From positions 62,001 through 126,000 of the forward strand of contig JAQCEY010000001.1 of the NCBI GenBank assembly GCA_027620075.1: a stretch of 64,000 bases of DNA, written 5' to 3'. This document shows positions 1 through 9,244 of the stretch, in pieces (positions within the stretch are counted from its first letter, which is position 1; each line of letters begins with the position of its first letter). Position numbers and translations under genes: made by a program. Origin of the DNA: Pseudomonadota bacterium. GTDB taxonomy: Bacteria > Pseudomonadota > Alphaproteobacteria > Rickettsiales > UBA6187. Below the pieces are notes generated by a model. That model did not search any database, had not been told where the DNA came from, and saw nothing but the letters and a program-made list of their open reading frames with translations.

Positions 1-293
1 TCAAAATGCAGTAAATTACAAAATGTATTTGTTGAAACGGTTTTCTGTTTTATTTTTACTTTTTTACCGCCTACCGATGTTTCTTCGATACCGAATTCAG
101 GCTTCGGATAGTTTCTGGTAGCTCTTTCAAATAACTCAAATGAAGCGGATAATGTACGCCCATATTTGTTACCTGAACAATATTTATTTAAAAGTTCTTT
201 GTTTTTTAGAGCGATTTGCCTGTAAGGTTCAAGAGCAAAACGCTGCATTTCTACAATAGAATATAGGTAGTTGTTATGAAAATATGTGTACAT
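1..293 (-). CDS. phaZ: Intracellular polyhydroxyalkanoate (PHB) depolymerase, N-terminal part
   Basis: The reverse strand reads from an ATG at 293 to the window edge without a stop, giving 97 residues. The start MYTYFHNNYLYSIVEMQRFA and the later stretch around ELFERATRNYPKPEFGI, then VGGKKVKI, follow the conserved N-terminus of intracellular PHB depolymerases, which hydrolyse stored polyhydroxybutyrate granules. The lipase-box and catalytic part lie outside the window. The gene is divergent from the protease gene at 453, with about 160 AT-rich bases between them that should hold both promoters. Assignment rests on remembered family pattern only. Confidence 0.75.
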   Translation of the reverse strand, partial: MYTYFHNNYLYSIVEMQRFALEPYRQIALKNKELLNKYCSGNKYGRTLSASFELFERATRNYPKPEFGIEETSVGGKKVKIKQKTVSTNTFCNLLHF

Positions 294-452
294 TTTTTGA
301 CTTCCATTTGTTTAAATATAGAATATAAACGCAGTTCTATTTTATAAACTACAATAAAACTTATTGCAATTAATGGTTTATTTTTTTTGCCTTGCAAATA
401 ACTAATTAACCTGTTTAATAAAAAATTAACTAAGTTATATTAAAATCGTTTT

Positions 453-1220
453 ATGCAAATAAACAACGATAACAAGAATTTGAAAGTATTAACTTCATGT
501 GTCGCTTTAGCTTTATCAATCGGGCTAGGCTCATATACATTTGCACAAGATAATGAAGACAAAAAACGTTTCACACACTTTACAAGCGGTACGGGGTTTT
601 TTGTCAATCAACATAACATTATTACAAACGATCACGTAGTACAAAACTGCAAATATATTAAAGTGCGAGGTGCTATAGAACCTGATTACGCAACTATTGT
701 TTTAAGGGATAAGGCAAACGATCTTGCACTTTTGCAAACTTCATCGTCTTCAAAGCGTGTCGCTATGCTAAGAGGGGAAGGGCTGCCTGTAAAAGTTGGG
801 GAAAGCGTAACTGTTATGGGATATCCTTTAGAACACGGTATCAAGGGTGATTATATCATTAAAAAGGGGAAAATAACCGACACCGAAGATATCTATCAGG
901 GAATAAAAAGGCTGCAATTTACCGATTCTGTAGAAAAAGGAAATAGTGGAGGTCCTCTGCTAGATGAAAACGGTAGCGTTATCGGGGTGGTGGTCGGAAA
1001 AATGAGTTTTTACCTTGCCGATTCGGATATGACGGGTGAGAATTCAAAGCCTGTAAAAACCTCCAGCATGGCAATCAGTCTCGACAGTTTACGGGAGTTT
1101 CTAGATAGCAACAGAATAGTACACCGCAGTAGCGGAATTAGAAATACTATGGCAGATAAGTGGATGGAACGCAAAGCTAAAGAATATATAGTTAACGTTC
1201 ACTGCATTAAAGATGAGTAG
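453..1220 (+). CDS. Secreted trypsin-like serine protease (Do/HtrA-type fold, no PDZ)
   Basis: The 255-residue protein begins with a signal peptide (hydrophobic residues about 13-30, likely cut after FA-Q). The chymotrypsin-like fold then shows the triad: His61 in TNDHVV, Asp90 in NDLALL and Ser165 in GNSGGPL. It should act in the periplasm or outside the cell. Unlike DegP there is no room for a PDZ domain: after the protease domain only about 50 residues remain. The 3' end overlaps the convergent aminopeptidase gene by 14 bases. The substrate is unknown. Confidence 0.85.
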   Translation: MQINNDNKNLKVLTSCVALALSIGLGSYTFAQDNEDKKRFTHFTSGTGFFVNQHNIITNDHVVQNCKYIKVRGAIEPDYATIVLRDKANDLALLQTSSSSKRVAMLRGEGLPVKVGESVTVMGYPLEHGIKGDYIIKKGKITDTEDIYQGIKRLQFTDSVEKGNSGGPLLDENGSVIGVVVGKMSFYLADSDMTGENSKPVKTSSMAISLDSLREFLDSNRIVHRSSGIRNTMADKWMERKAKEYIVNVHCIKDE

Positions 1221-2949
1221 TATCTTTTAACCATCTTTTTACATCATCATCTAAACTCTTAGATAAATCATTAATAACCATCTTATGGTAATTATTTAGC
1301 CAGCTTATCTCTTCGTCACTTAGCATTTTTTTATCTACGAGTTTCAGGTCAATAGGGGCTTTTGTTAGTGTTTTGAATCCTAAAAATTTCTGCTTTCCTT
1401 TACTTAATTCCTCTTTTTTCTCAACAATCACGAGGTTTTCGATGCGGATACCGTATTCCCCTTCTTTATAGAAACCCGGTTCGTTAGAAAGTATCATTCC
1501 TTCTTGCAGCGGAACGTTGTTAATTGCTTTACTTATTCTTTGCGGCCCTTCATGAACACTCAAATAACTTCCAACACCATGACCCGTACCATGCTCATAA
1601 TCAAGACCGTTTTGCCATAAATACTGACGAGCCAGAACGTCAAGCTGAGTTCCCGTAGTACCTTCGGGGAAAACAATGCGTGAAAGTGCAATATGCCCTT
1701 TTAACACGAGTGTAAAATGAGTTATCTGCTCTTTTGTAGGCTTTCCTATGGCAATTGTTCTTGTTACATCGGTAGTGCCGCCCAAATACTGCCCGCCCGA
1801 ATCAAGAAGCAACAGTCCGTTTCCTTTTATCTCTTTGTCGGTATCGTCCGTCGGTCTGTAATGAATAATTGCACCGTTGGAGCCAAAGCCTGCTATCGTA
1901 TCGAAACTTACCCCTCGAAAATCCTGATGTTCTCTGCGGTAATTCAATAAACGCCTTGATACGGATACCTCCGTAACCCTATTCTTACCTACTTCACATT
2001 CCAGCCAGTGTATAAATCTGGTAAGTGCCAGACCGTCTATATTATGTACTTCCTCAGCACATTTTATTTCAACTTTATTCTTAATAGCCTTCGGTAGTTC
2101 ACAAGGATCTTTGTATCGGACTATTTTTTTCTTACTAAGCAACTCAAAGAAAGCATAAGGCACTGTTTCAGGGTCAAGCATAATGCTGCCCTTATCAAGG
2201 GATTTTACTTCTTTTACTAATGCATCTCGCTGGTATATCTGCACTTTTGTATCAAAATGAGACAAAACCTGCTGCCTGACTCGCTCTTTATCAATAAATA
2301 GCTTAACCGTCCCGTTTTGAAACACTATTGCAAAGGTAAGAACCGAAGGAGTGGTAGGTATATCCGTACCACGTATGTTTAAAAGCCAGCAAATTGATTC
2401 GGGAACTGCTAAAATACACGCACCTGCATCATGTTTTTTCAATATAGCGGTAAAGTCATTTATCTTATCTTCAAACTTTTGCCCCGCATATTTTTGCGGG
2501 TAAAGCTTTACAGTTCCGTCAGGCAGGGCAGGGGCATCTTTCCATATAAGATTAATATAATTTTCTTTAGCCAAATGCACCTCGACAGAGGCGGTATATT
2601 TTTTTACATTTACCTCAGTATGTAACCAAGGGTCAATAGCAAGCTTGCCCTTCTTTATATTCTCGCTCGCCCATTCCCAAGGTTTTTTATCAGCTATATT
2701 ATATACCTCAAAGCCTTTGATAAGCTCGTTCCTAGCTTGTATCATATATCTACCGTCCGTGAAAAAGGCGGCTTTTTTTTCAGCTATAACGGCAACACCG
2801 GCAGAACCTGAAAAACCGCTTATCCACTCCAGCCTTCCGGCGTGAGCAGGGCAAAATTCGCTCTGGAACTCATCTGACGACGGAACAACGAAACCACACA
2901 CCTTCTTCTTTTTGAAGATACTTCTTAACTCAACTAACCTGCTTTGCAT
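1207..2949 (-). CDS. pepP: Xaa-Pro aminopeptidase (aminopeptidase P, M24B)
   Basis: At 580 residues this is the long three-domain form of aminopeptidase P: two creatinase-type N-terminal domains (about 1-300) and a C-terminal pita-bread metalloprotease domain. The dinuclear metal ligands are visible: Asp383 (LLDSGG), Asp394 (TTDVTR), His457 (GTGHGVG), Glu490 (SNEPGFY) and Glu504 (IRIEN). The enzyme removes N-terminal residues that precede proline, normally in the cytoplasm. The final ~60 residues match the extra C-terminal M24-C segment of the long form. It stands alone and converges on the protease gene. Confidence 0.93.
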   Translation of the reverse strand: MQSRLVELRSIFKKKKVCGFVVPSSDEFQSEFCPAHAGRLEWISGFSGSAGVAVIAEKKAAFFTDGRYMIQARNELIKGFEVYNIADKKPWEWASENIKKGKLAIDPWLHTEVNVKKYTASVEVHLAKENYINLIWKDAPALPDGTVKLYPQKYAGQKFEDKINDFTAILKKHDAGACILAVPESICWLLNIRGTDIPTTPSVLTFAIVFQNGTVKLFIDKERVRQQVLSHFDTKVQIYQRDALVKEVKSLDKGSIMLDPETVPYAFFELLSKKKIVRYKDPCELPKAIKNKVEIKCAEEVHNIDGLALTRFIHWLECEVGKNRVTEVSVSRRLLNYRREHQDFRGVSFDTIAGFGSNGAIIHYRPTDDTDKEIKGNGLLLLDSGGQYLGGTTDVTRTIAIGKPTKEQITHFTLVLKGHIALSRIVFPEGTTGTQLDVLARQYLWQNGLDYEHGTGHGVGSYLSVHEGPQRISKAINNVPLQEGMILSNEPGFYKEGEYGIRIENLVIVEKKEELSKGKQKFLGFKTLTKAPIDLKLVDKKMLSDEEISWLNNYHKMVINDLSKSLDDDVKRWLKDTTHL

Positions 2950-3094
2950 AAATGTACTTTTAAGTTTTAATTTGTTCAGTGATATAATACCCTAAATATA
3001 AGCAATTTCATTAAAAATAAAGTTTTTGTTCCTAAAAATTTATTATTCCTGTATAATAAGATAATTAACTAATTGTTAAACCTATATTTTATAG

Positions 3095-3853
3095 ATGAAA
3101 AAAACACAGCATGGCTTCAGTTTAATCGAATTATCAATAGTGATTTTAATAACGGCACTCATTACTGCCGGAGTTATTTCAGGTAGGACTATTCTGTTTC
3201 ATTCTAAGGTTGTTGCACAGGTTTCGGATCTTACAAGGTATAAGCTGGCTTACAAGACTTTCAAAGAACAGTTTAATGCGGTTTCCGGTGATATGAGAAA
3301 TGCCTCCGCTTACTGGAACGGCGTGCCGGACGGAAACGGCGACGGATATATTTCGCATGCTGTTGATAATGCTTATATTGTCAGTAACGAAAATATAAAA
3401 TTCTTTCAACATCTTTCGGCGGCAAAATTAATACCTGAACGCTTTGAAAATGTCTGGGCAATTAATATAGGATATCCCTCACTAAAGATAAACCCTGAAT
3501 TCGGCATGGTTGCAGGTGGGTTTATCGCTACTAATGCAGTACCTACACAATATCAACTTAGTGTCGAAAATATTTTAAAGCGTTATAATGCCTTGCTGGT
3601 AATGGAGGTAACTCGTCCCGACCTACATAGTGTGCTTCATAATGATTACCAAGGAACCGGAAGTGCTAAAACTTATTATGCGGTTGATATGAAAATTGAT
3701 GACGGTCTGGCAGTAAGGGGGCTTTTTAAAGCTTATAGGGCATGGGATTTGCAAAGAGGCAATATCAACGGAAACTGTCTTGACGGCATAGACGGGCAAT
3801 ATGATTTGACAAACCATAATCCGGCATGTCATGCAATTTATGTAATGGAATAA
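3095..3853 (+). CDS. Type IV pilin-like / pseudopilin protein
   Basis: The 252-residue protein has a short leader MKKTQHG followed by FSLIELSIVILITALITAG. That is the class III prepilin motif: cleavage after Gly, N-methylated Phe, Glu at +5 and a hydrophobic helix. It should be processed by prepilin peptidase and built into a pilus or type II secretion pseudopilus. A segment near residue 75 (DGNGDG) looks like a calcium-binding loop. No other pilin gene is adjacent, but a PilM-PilN fusion lies 3 kb downstream and comEC at 18.4 kb, so a DNA-uptake pilus is a possible context. The minor-pilin class is not resolved. Confidence 0.82.
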   Translation: MKKTQHGFSLIELSIVILITALITAGVISGRTILFHSKVVAQVSDLTRYKLAYKTFKEQFNAVSGDMRNASAYWNGVPDGNGDGYISHAVDNAYIVSNENIKFFQHLSAAKLIPERFENVWAINIGYPSLKINPEFGMVAGGFIATNAVPTQYQLSVENILKRYNALLVMEVTRPDLHSVLHNDYQGTGSAKTYYAVDMKIDDGLAVRGLFKAYRAWDLQRGNINGNCLDGIDGQYDLTNHNPACHAIYVME

Positions 3854-3866
3854 TTAATACCAATAT

Positions 3867-3997
3867 AAGACCTCTGCATAATACGTCATCGCCTGAATTT
3901 GTGAAACAAATTATAGGGCGATCTCATGAGATTACCCTATAATTGCCTTTGGCAATTCGGGTAATGACGAGTTTTATTTGCATTATGCAGAGGTCTT
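3867..3997. mobile_element. MITE-like element, 131 bp, with 16-bp perfect terminal inverted repeats
   Basis: AAGACCTCTGCATAAT at 3867-3882 is repeated exactly inverted at 3982-3997. Both ends are flanked by AATAT (3862-3866 and 3998-4002), which looks like a 5-bp target-site duplication. Inside are two hairpins, one near 3885-3925 and one near 3930-3965, of the same two-hairpin design as the dispersed repeats elsewhere in the window. There is no coding capacity. It sits between the pilin gene and htpG. Confidence 0.8.
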
Positions 3998-4018
3998 AAT
4001 ATTTTTTTCCTCTTATCT

Positions 4019-4044
4019 CTTGAAAAATTCAATTTAAGTCATAT
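4019..4044 (+). promoter_or_regulatory. Possible sigma-32-like heat-shock promoter of htpG
   Basis: CTTGAAA at 4019-4025 is a perfect match to the -35 consensus of heat-shock sigma factor RpoH. AGTCATAT at 4037-4044 is a partial match to its -10 element. The spacing is a little short. Placement 43 bases before the htpG start codon makes it plausible but unproven. Confidence 0.3.
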
Positions 4045-4086
4045 CTAATTAGTTAACATGAAAAACTAATTAATGAGGAAATAATA

Positions 4087-5964
4087 ATGGCAAAAGAGAA
4101 AATGGTTGAAACTCATGAATTCGGTGCTGAAACAGGCAAAATACTACAATTAATGATTCACTCTCTTTATGCTCATAAAGATATCTTCCTGAGGGAGTTA
4201 ATATCAAATGCTTCCGATGCGTGCGACAAGCTGCGTTATGATTCGCTTACAAACAAAGACCTGAAAGTAAGCGGTGAGTTTAAAATAAGCATAACCGCTA
4301 ATGAAAAAGACAAAACCCTTATAATTGCCGATAACGGTATCGGTATGAATAAAGAGGATATGATACGGAATTTAGGTACTATAGCTAGTTCGGGTACTCA
4401 AAGATTCCTTGAAAATGCAACGGGTGATGCAAAAAAAGATATCAAATTAATAGGTCAGTTCGGGGTTGGCTTCTATTCATCATTTATGGTTGCCGATGAA
4501 GTATCGGTAATAAGTAAAAAAGCCGGTGAAAAAGAAGCGTATAAATGGACATCAAAAGCCGATGGGAAATATTCTATAGAAGAAGTTAGTGAAGATAGTT
4601 CTTCAGGAACGGTAATCACCCTGTTTTTAAAAGAAGATTCCGAGGAATTTTTAGATAAACACAGAATAAAACACATTATACGCACATATTCCGACCATAT
4701 ATCGTTCCCTGTTGAATTTACCGATTCGGAAGGGGAAATATCCGTTATAAACACAGGCTCGGCACTTTGGGCGAAAAACAAGTCCGATATTACTAAAGAA
4801 CAATATAACGAATTTTATAAACACGTAGCACATGCAGGCGATGAGCCTTGGTTGGTGCTTCACAATAAAGCCGAAGGTGCTTTGGAATATACGAACTTGT
4901 TATTCATTCCGTCGGCAAAACCTTTTGACCTTTTCCACCCCGACAGGCAAACAAGGGTAAAATTATATGTAAAAAGGGTATTCATTTCGGAAGAAAATAA
5001 CAAGTTAGTTCCCGAATACCTTAGATTCCTGCGTGGTGTGGTAGATTCGGAGGATTTGCCGCTTAATATTAGCCGTGAGACATTACAGCATAATAATGTA
5101 ATACATAAAATCCGTAACGCTATAACAAAAAAAGTCCTGAACGAGTTGAAGAAAAAGGCTGAAAAAGAGCCGGAAGAATATACTAAATTCTGGGATTTGT
5201 TCGGTTCTACCGTAAAAGAGGGATTGTGCGAGGGTATAGACGCTAACCGTGAATTGTTGCTGGAAGTATGTCAGTTTAAAACGACAAAGTCGGGTGATAA
5301 ATATGTAAGCCTTGATAAATATATAGAAAATATGAAGGAAGGGCAGGATAAGATATATTATCTGGCGGCAGATAGCATTGAGGCGGCAAAAAACAGCCCG
5401 CAGCTTGAAGGCTTCTTAAAAAGAGATATTGAAGTTATCCTGTTGACCGATTCGGTTGATGATTTTTGGGTAAATGTTAACGGTGAGTATAAAGGAACTG
5501 AAATAGTACCTATAACCCGTGCAGGTCTGGACTTGGACAAAAAAGAGGAATCCGCCGATTCGGACGAAAACAAAAAAGATAAAAAACCGTCTGCGGAGCT
5601 TGAAAAAACCATCAATTACTTCAAGGAAATACTCGGCAGTAAAGTATTTGACGTTGTCGAGTCCAAAAAACTAGCCGATAGCCCTGTTTGCCTTACTACG
5701 CAAGAAGGCGGTATGGATATGCGTATGGAACGCTTTTTGGTTGCACAAAAACAACTTGTGTGCGCCTCTCCTAAAGTTCTTGAGATTAACCCGTCACATT
5801 CAATCATACAATATATCGGAGATAATATAGGCTCGGATAAGTCGAAGGATTTAGTCGAACTGCTGTTAGATCAGGCATTTATAGTCGAAGGTGAGGCTAT
5901 TACGGACACAAGTGCATTTTCAAAAAGATTCAGCAGCTTTATAGAAAAGGCTCTTGCGGCTTAG
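4087..5964 (+). CDS. htpG: Chaperone protein HtpG (Hsp90 family)
   Basis: The 625-residue protein is normal full length for bacterial Hsp90. The GHKL ATPase domain shows the conserved ELISNASDACDKLRY helix near residue 38, the DNGIGM motif and the GQFGVGFYSSFMV glycine lid. The middle domain carries NISRETLQ, which includes the catalytic arginine. It is a cytoplasmic ATP-dependent dimeric chaperone for stress-damaged or regulatory proteins. A GAGGAA ribosome site precedes the ATG. The J-domain gene follows after an inverted repeat, so the two are probably separate transcripts. Confidence 0.98.
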   Translation: MAKEKMVETHEFGAETGKILQLMIHSLYAHKDIFLRELISNASDACDKLRYDSLTNKDLKVSGEFKISITANEKDKTLIIADNGIGMNKEDMIRNLGTIASSGTQRFLENATGDAKKDIKLIGQFGVGFYSSFMVADEVSVISKKAGEKEAYKWTSKADGKYSIEEVSEDSSSGTVITLFLKEDSEEFLDKHRIKHIIRTYSDHISFPVEFTDSEGEISVINTGSALWAKNKSDITKEQYNEFYKHVAHAGDEPWLVLHNKAEGALEYTNLLFIPSAKPFDLFHPDRQTRVKLYVKRVFISEENNKLVPEYLRFLRGVVDSEDLPLNISRETLQHNNVIHKIRNAITKKVLNELKKKAEKEPEEYTKFWDLFGSTVKEGLCEGIDANRELLLEVCQFKTTKSGDKYVSLDKYIENMKEGQDKIYYLAADSIEAAKNSPQLEGFLKRDIEVILLTDSVDDFWVNVNGEYKGTEIVPITRAGLDLDKKEESADSDENKKDKKPSAELEKTINYFKEILGSKVFDVVESKKLADSPVCLTTQEGGMDMRMERFLVAQKQLVCASPKVLEINPSHSIIQYIGDNIGSDKSKDLVELLLDQAFIVEGEAITDTSAFSKRFSSFIEKALAA

Positions 5965-5966
5965 TT

Positions 5967-5993
5967 TAGAAGCTGTTTTCCTAACAGCTTCTA
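5967..5993 (+). terminator. Hairpin after htpG
   Basis: TAGAAGCTGTT (5967-5977) and AACAGCTTCTA (5983-5993) form a perfect 11-bp stem with a 5-base loop, starting 3 bases after the htpG stop. There is no strong T run, so termination may be inefficient. Confidence 0.55.
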
Positions 5994-6068
5994 ATAAATG
6001 TAACCGTTATAAAAATTCTTACGAATAAACCTCCGTGCAATTAATTTATTAACCATTCGGAGGACTAG

Positions 6069-6962
6069 ATGGAAAAGAATCAAGAACAAAACAACTACGA
6101 AATTTTAGGTGTCGAAAGAAATGCCGATGACCAAACAATTAGGCGTGCATATAGGGAGTCAGCTAGAAATAACCATCCGGACAGAGGTGGAGATGCAGAA
6201 CAATTCAAGAAAATCAGTAATGCATACCAAACACTTGGCGACCCGGAAAGAAAAGCTGTATATGATACAAATTTAAGACAGCAAGACTTGAAAATCCAAA
6301 AAGAGCAGGAGGAGTACCGGCAATTTAAAGCTGAAAAAACCCTTAACAGCCTCCTTAACCAGCCGGATGAACGAAAAGTAGATAGTAAAATCACTACTCA
6401 ATCAGACGAAGAATTGGAATATCTACAGAAAGCCGCAGCAAACAAAAAGAGCAACGAAGTTGAGCTAAGCAAACAAAATGCAAAAAATAATCCTGAGTAC
6501 CAAAGGGAGCTAGCAAAATATAGTAACGAATATGATGAGTGGGAAGATCTGGCAACATTAATTGGAGGATATGGCGATCCGGGGCCGGAGCCAACTAAAC
6601 CAAGTGAGCCTAACAGAAAAATTTCCGCTACTGAAAGAAAAGTAGACGGTATTAATGAAAAAATATCAAGAGAGCTGCAAGAACGTGAAAGCGGTAAAGA
6701 GCAAGATATTTCAAAAAGGATTGAAGGATTGTCTATTAAAGGAGTGCAACCTTCTCAGAGACAACTAGATCGGAACCTCGAACAGGAAGTGCCTCCACTC
6801 GGACAATGGAGCAGTGCAGTTCGTTCACAACAGCAATCAAATACTCGTCAAAATAACCGGCAAGATGAACGCAATGATGCCGGCGAAGAACAAGTAAGAG
6901 CTGAAAGACGTGTTAGATGGGCTGATGATGTTCAGCAAGGAAGAGGTCGTCAGTTGGGTTAG
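6069..6962 (+). CDS. DnaJ-domain protein (J-domain co-chaperone, non-canonical)
   Basis: Residues 8-66 form a J domain (NYEILGVERNADD, RRAYRESAR, then the essential HPD in NNHPDRGG), so the protein should stimulate an Hsp70 ATPase. The remaining ~230 residues lack the glycine/phenylalanine region, zinc fingers and C-terminal domains of true DnaJ. Instead they are charged and glutamine-rich and look disordered or coiled (RQQSNTRQNNRQDERN-type composition). A GGAGGA ribosome site lies just before the start. Such J-only proteins often serve specialised roles; an effector or housekeeping role cannot be told apart here. Confidence 0.8.
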   Translation: MEKNQEQNNYEILGVERNADDQTIRRAYRESARNNHPDRGGDAEQFKKISNAYQTLGDPERKAVYDTNLRQQDLKIQKEQEEYRQFKAEKTLNSLLNQPDERKVDSKITTQSDEELEYLQKAAANKKSNEVELSKQNAKNNPEYQRELAKYSNEYDEWEDLATLIGGYGDPGPEPTKPSEPNRKISATERKVDGINEKISRELQERESGKEQDISKRIEGLSIKGVQPSQRQLDRNLEQEVPPLGQWSSAVRSQQQSNTRQNNRQDERNDAGEEQVRAERRVRWADDVQQGRGRQLG

Positions 6963-6969
6963 TAGTAAT

Positions 6970-7005
6970 AAAAAAAAGACCGTACAGGTAGTACGGCTTT
7001 TTTTT
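6970..7005. terminator. Bidirectional intrinsic terminator
   Basis: CCGTAC (6980-6985), loop AGGTA and GTACGG (6991-6996) form a stem flanked by an A run on the left and eight T on the right. It serves both the J-domain gene and the convergent pilM-pilN gene. Confidence 0.85.
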
Positions 7006-9115
7006 ATGAACCGGAATTTATTTCGCCTGCCACTTTGTTTACGTCATGGAAGTTATATACGGGAATGTTTGAAAGGGTACTTTCTAATTTAAATGTTTTT
7101 ACATTTACAACATCAGCGTGATGAAGACTTACTTCTCTAATTTCTTTCATGCCTTTTAATGAAACTTTGCTGAATTGATTGCCTTCATTTAAAAGCTGCA
7201 TGAACTCTAAAATACTTCTGTCATTGTCGGAACCGCCGGTTATTTCAATCTTATCCGGTGCAGAAAATTTAATTTCTCTTAGCCAGACATCATCAAGGAT
7301 AACCAAATTCAAATATTTATATACGGATAAAATACGTTGTTGGCTTTCTCCGGCATCTCTCATCAATGCTATCATAGAATTAATTTTGCGGTTTTCTTTA
7401 TGTATTTCATTGTAATCATTTAATATTGATGAGTATTTTTCCTGAACACCATCAAATTTTGCAAGTTCTTTTGATAGGTTAGTGCGTTGCGTATCTAGCT
7501 CTAAAGTCAGTGTGGTGGCGATAAACGTTATTGCTATAGTTGCAACCATTGCTATGGAATTAAGACCGTAATTAGCCCTCTTTACATAGGCATAGCGACC
7601 CGCATCGGGCAGCATATTGGGATATGTTTTATTTGCAGTGCTATTGCCGAAAACATCAATGTTCCTGAGTGCCGTACCTATCGCCGCAGCCCACGATGAT
7701 AAATTCTGCTTTGCACTTACACCGCTTATTGTAAAATCGTCATTTATCTTCATGCAATCAAAGAAATTACACTCTACTATAGAGTACTCGGTCATAAAAT
7801 CAGATAATTTATTGATTATATATGTAACCTGAGGAACTGCCGACAAAACAAATAAGGTGGAAATATGCCCTGCTTCATGTTTATTTCGGTATTTGTTAAT
7901 TATTTTTCTGACCTGAGATGAATAATCCGAGGCAAACTCGCTTATCAGCTCATCGTCAAGATTATCTTCAATCAAAGCTATGCGGTGTATTTCCCTTACA
8001 TTAATCTGCTTAATGCTCGCCATGCCTGAATTTATCAGCATAGCGTAATTTTCTTCAAGTCCGAATTCTAAAAATACACTTGTATCTGACGCGTCATTAT
8101 TGCTTAACTTGTGATTAAAAGCATTAGAAATTGCAAAACTTCTAACATCGACAATAACAGGATTAAGTCCGCTTTTTCTAACCACATCGGTATAAATATC
8201 AACATCGGATAATCTGGTTGCAACAAACAGTACGTCCATTGATTTTGATGCTTTATTACGTCTGATTACCTGATAAAATATCGAATAATCCTCAGGTTTG
8301 CTATCACGGCTCATTATATTATTCCATAGAGAGCCGTATTTAAGTGCCTTTTCAATTTCTTTGTCTTTTAGAGCTGGTATTGTAACTGTTTTAACAATTG
8401 AATTTGAAACGGGTATGGATAAAGCTACATTTTTTGTCTTAACGTTACTTTCATTAGCCAGTTCTTTTAAGCTTTGTGCATATTGATCCGAATATTCGGC
8501 AATATCCTGAGTGAGGAACTTTCCCTCCATGCAAACAGATGTGAGGCTTGTTAATACACGCTTGCCGTTTAACGCATCTATTTGACATAAATATATACAA
8601 TTCGGCGTAATATCTATACCTATTAAACTTTCGTACCTGAAGTCACATAAGCTAGCGTGATGCATGGTAAGGTCATAACATCTTTCAATTTTATCGGATA
8701 TTTTTTTTGATGCACCAAGCACCGCATTTTTTATATCCTTGTTTATAATCTCAGGTTTCTTAATTGAAGGGGCTTTAATTTTATTCTTGAGCCTGTCTAA
8801 CTTTATATCTATATCAGGTAGTTTTAATTTGTTTTTTCTTAATTTTAATATTCTTTCCTTTAAAGTTTCAGTGCCTGCTTCCTTGGCATTAGAAGGGGTG
8901 ATATATTTATAATTATAACCTGATGTATTTCCTAAACTAACGTTTTTAACATTCTTAACCTTACTATTTTTCTTATGGGTAATTTTCTTGTTATAGCGCT
9001 CATTTAAACGGGATTTATTTATTTTTAAATCACAAGAATCGGAACGGTCAATATCTCTATCAATATTTGACTTAATAGAATTTAATTTATTTTTTACTTT
9101 TGTTAGTTTATTCAT
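7004..9115 (-). CDS. PilM-PilN fusion protein, type IV pilus alignment complex
   Basis: The 703-residue protein has three parts. Residues 1 to about 160 are very basic and low-complexity (KKITHKKNSKVKNVKN-like). Residues about 165-480 resemble PilM, an actin-like ATPase fold (SLIGIDITPNCIYLCQID start; VALSIPVSNSIVKTVTIPAL). A transmembrane helix near 525-545 (SIAMVATIAITFIATTLTL) is followed by a coiled coil and a PilN-like periplasmic domain (LDDVWLREIKFSAPDKIEITG). In most bacteria PilM is cytoplasmic and PilN is a separate membrane protein that binds it through a short N-terminal motif. Here one chain could supply both. No pilO, pilP or pilQ is adjacent. Confidence 0.72.
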   Translation of the reverse strand: MNKLTKVKNKLNSIKSNIDRDIDRSDSCDLKINKSRLNERYNKKITHKKNSKVKNVKNVSLGNTSGYNYKYITPSNAKEAGTETLKERILKLRKNKLKLPDIDIKLDRLKNKIKAPSIKKPEIINKDIKNAVLGASKKISDKIERCYDLTMHHASLCDFRYESLIGIDITPNCIYLCQIDALNGKRVLTSLTSVCMEGKFLTQDIAEYSDQYAQSLKELANESNVKTKNVALSIPVSNSIVKTVTIPALKDKEIEKALKYGSLWNNIMSRDSKPEDYSIFYQVIRRNKASKSMDVLFVATRLSDVDIYTDVVRKSGLNPVIVDVRSFAISNAFNHKLSNNDASDTSVFLEFGLEENYAMLINSGMASIKQINVREIHRIALIEDNLDDELISEFASDYSSQVRKIINKYRNKHEAGHISTLFVLSAVPQVTYIINKLSDFMTEYSIVECNFFDCMKINDDFTISGVSAKQNLSSWAAAIGTALRNIDVFGNSTANKTYPNMLPDAGRYAYVKRANYGLNSIAMVATIAITFIATTLTLELDTQRTNLSKELAKFDGVQEKYSSILNDYNEIHKENRKINSMIALMRDAGESQQRILSVYKYLNLVILDDVWLREIKFSAPDKIEITGGSDNDRSILEFMQLLNEGNQFSKVSLKGMKEIREVSLHHADVVNVKTFKLESTLSNIPVYNFHDVNKVAGEINSGS

Positions 9116-9244
9116 TGTTCCTCACTAAAAGTATTTATATTTAGTAACCTTTAGTTGTCACAATGATACGAAATATGTGTTAATATTCGGTTAATAATTC
9201 CATGATATATTAAATTATTGATTGAAACAAAAAGTGCGTAAATA

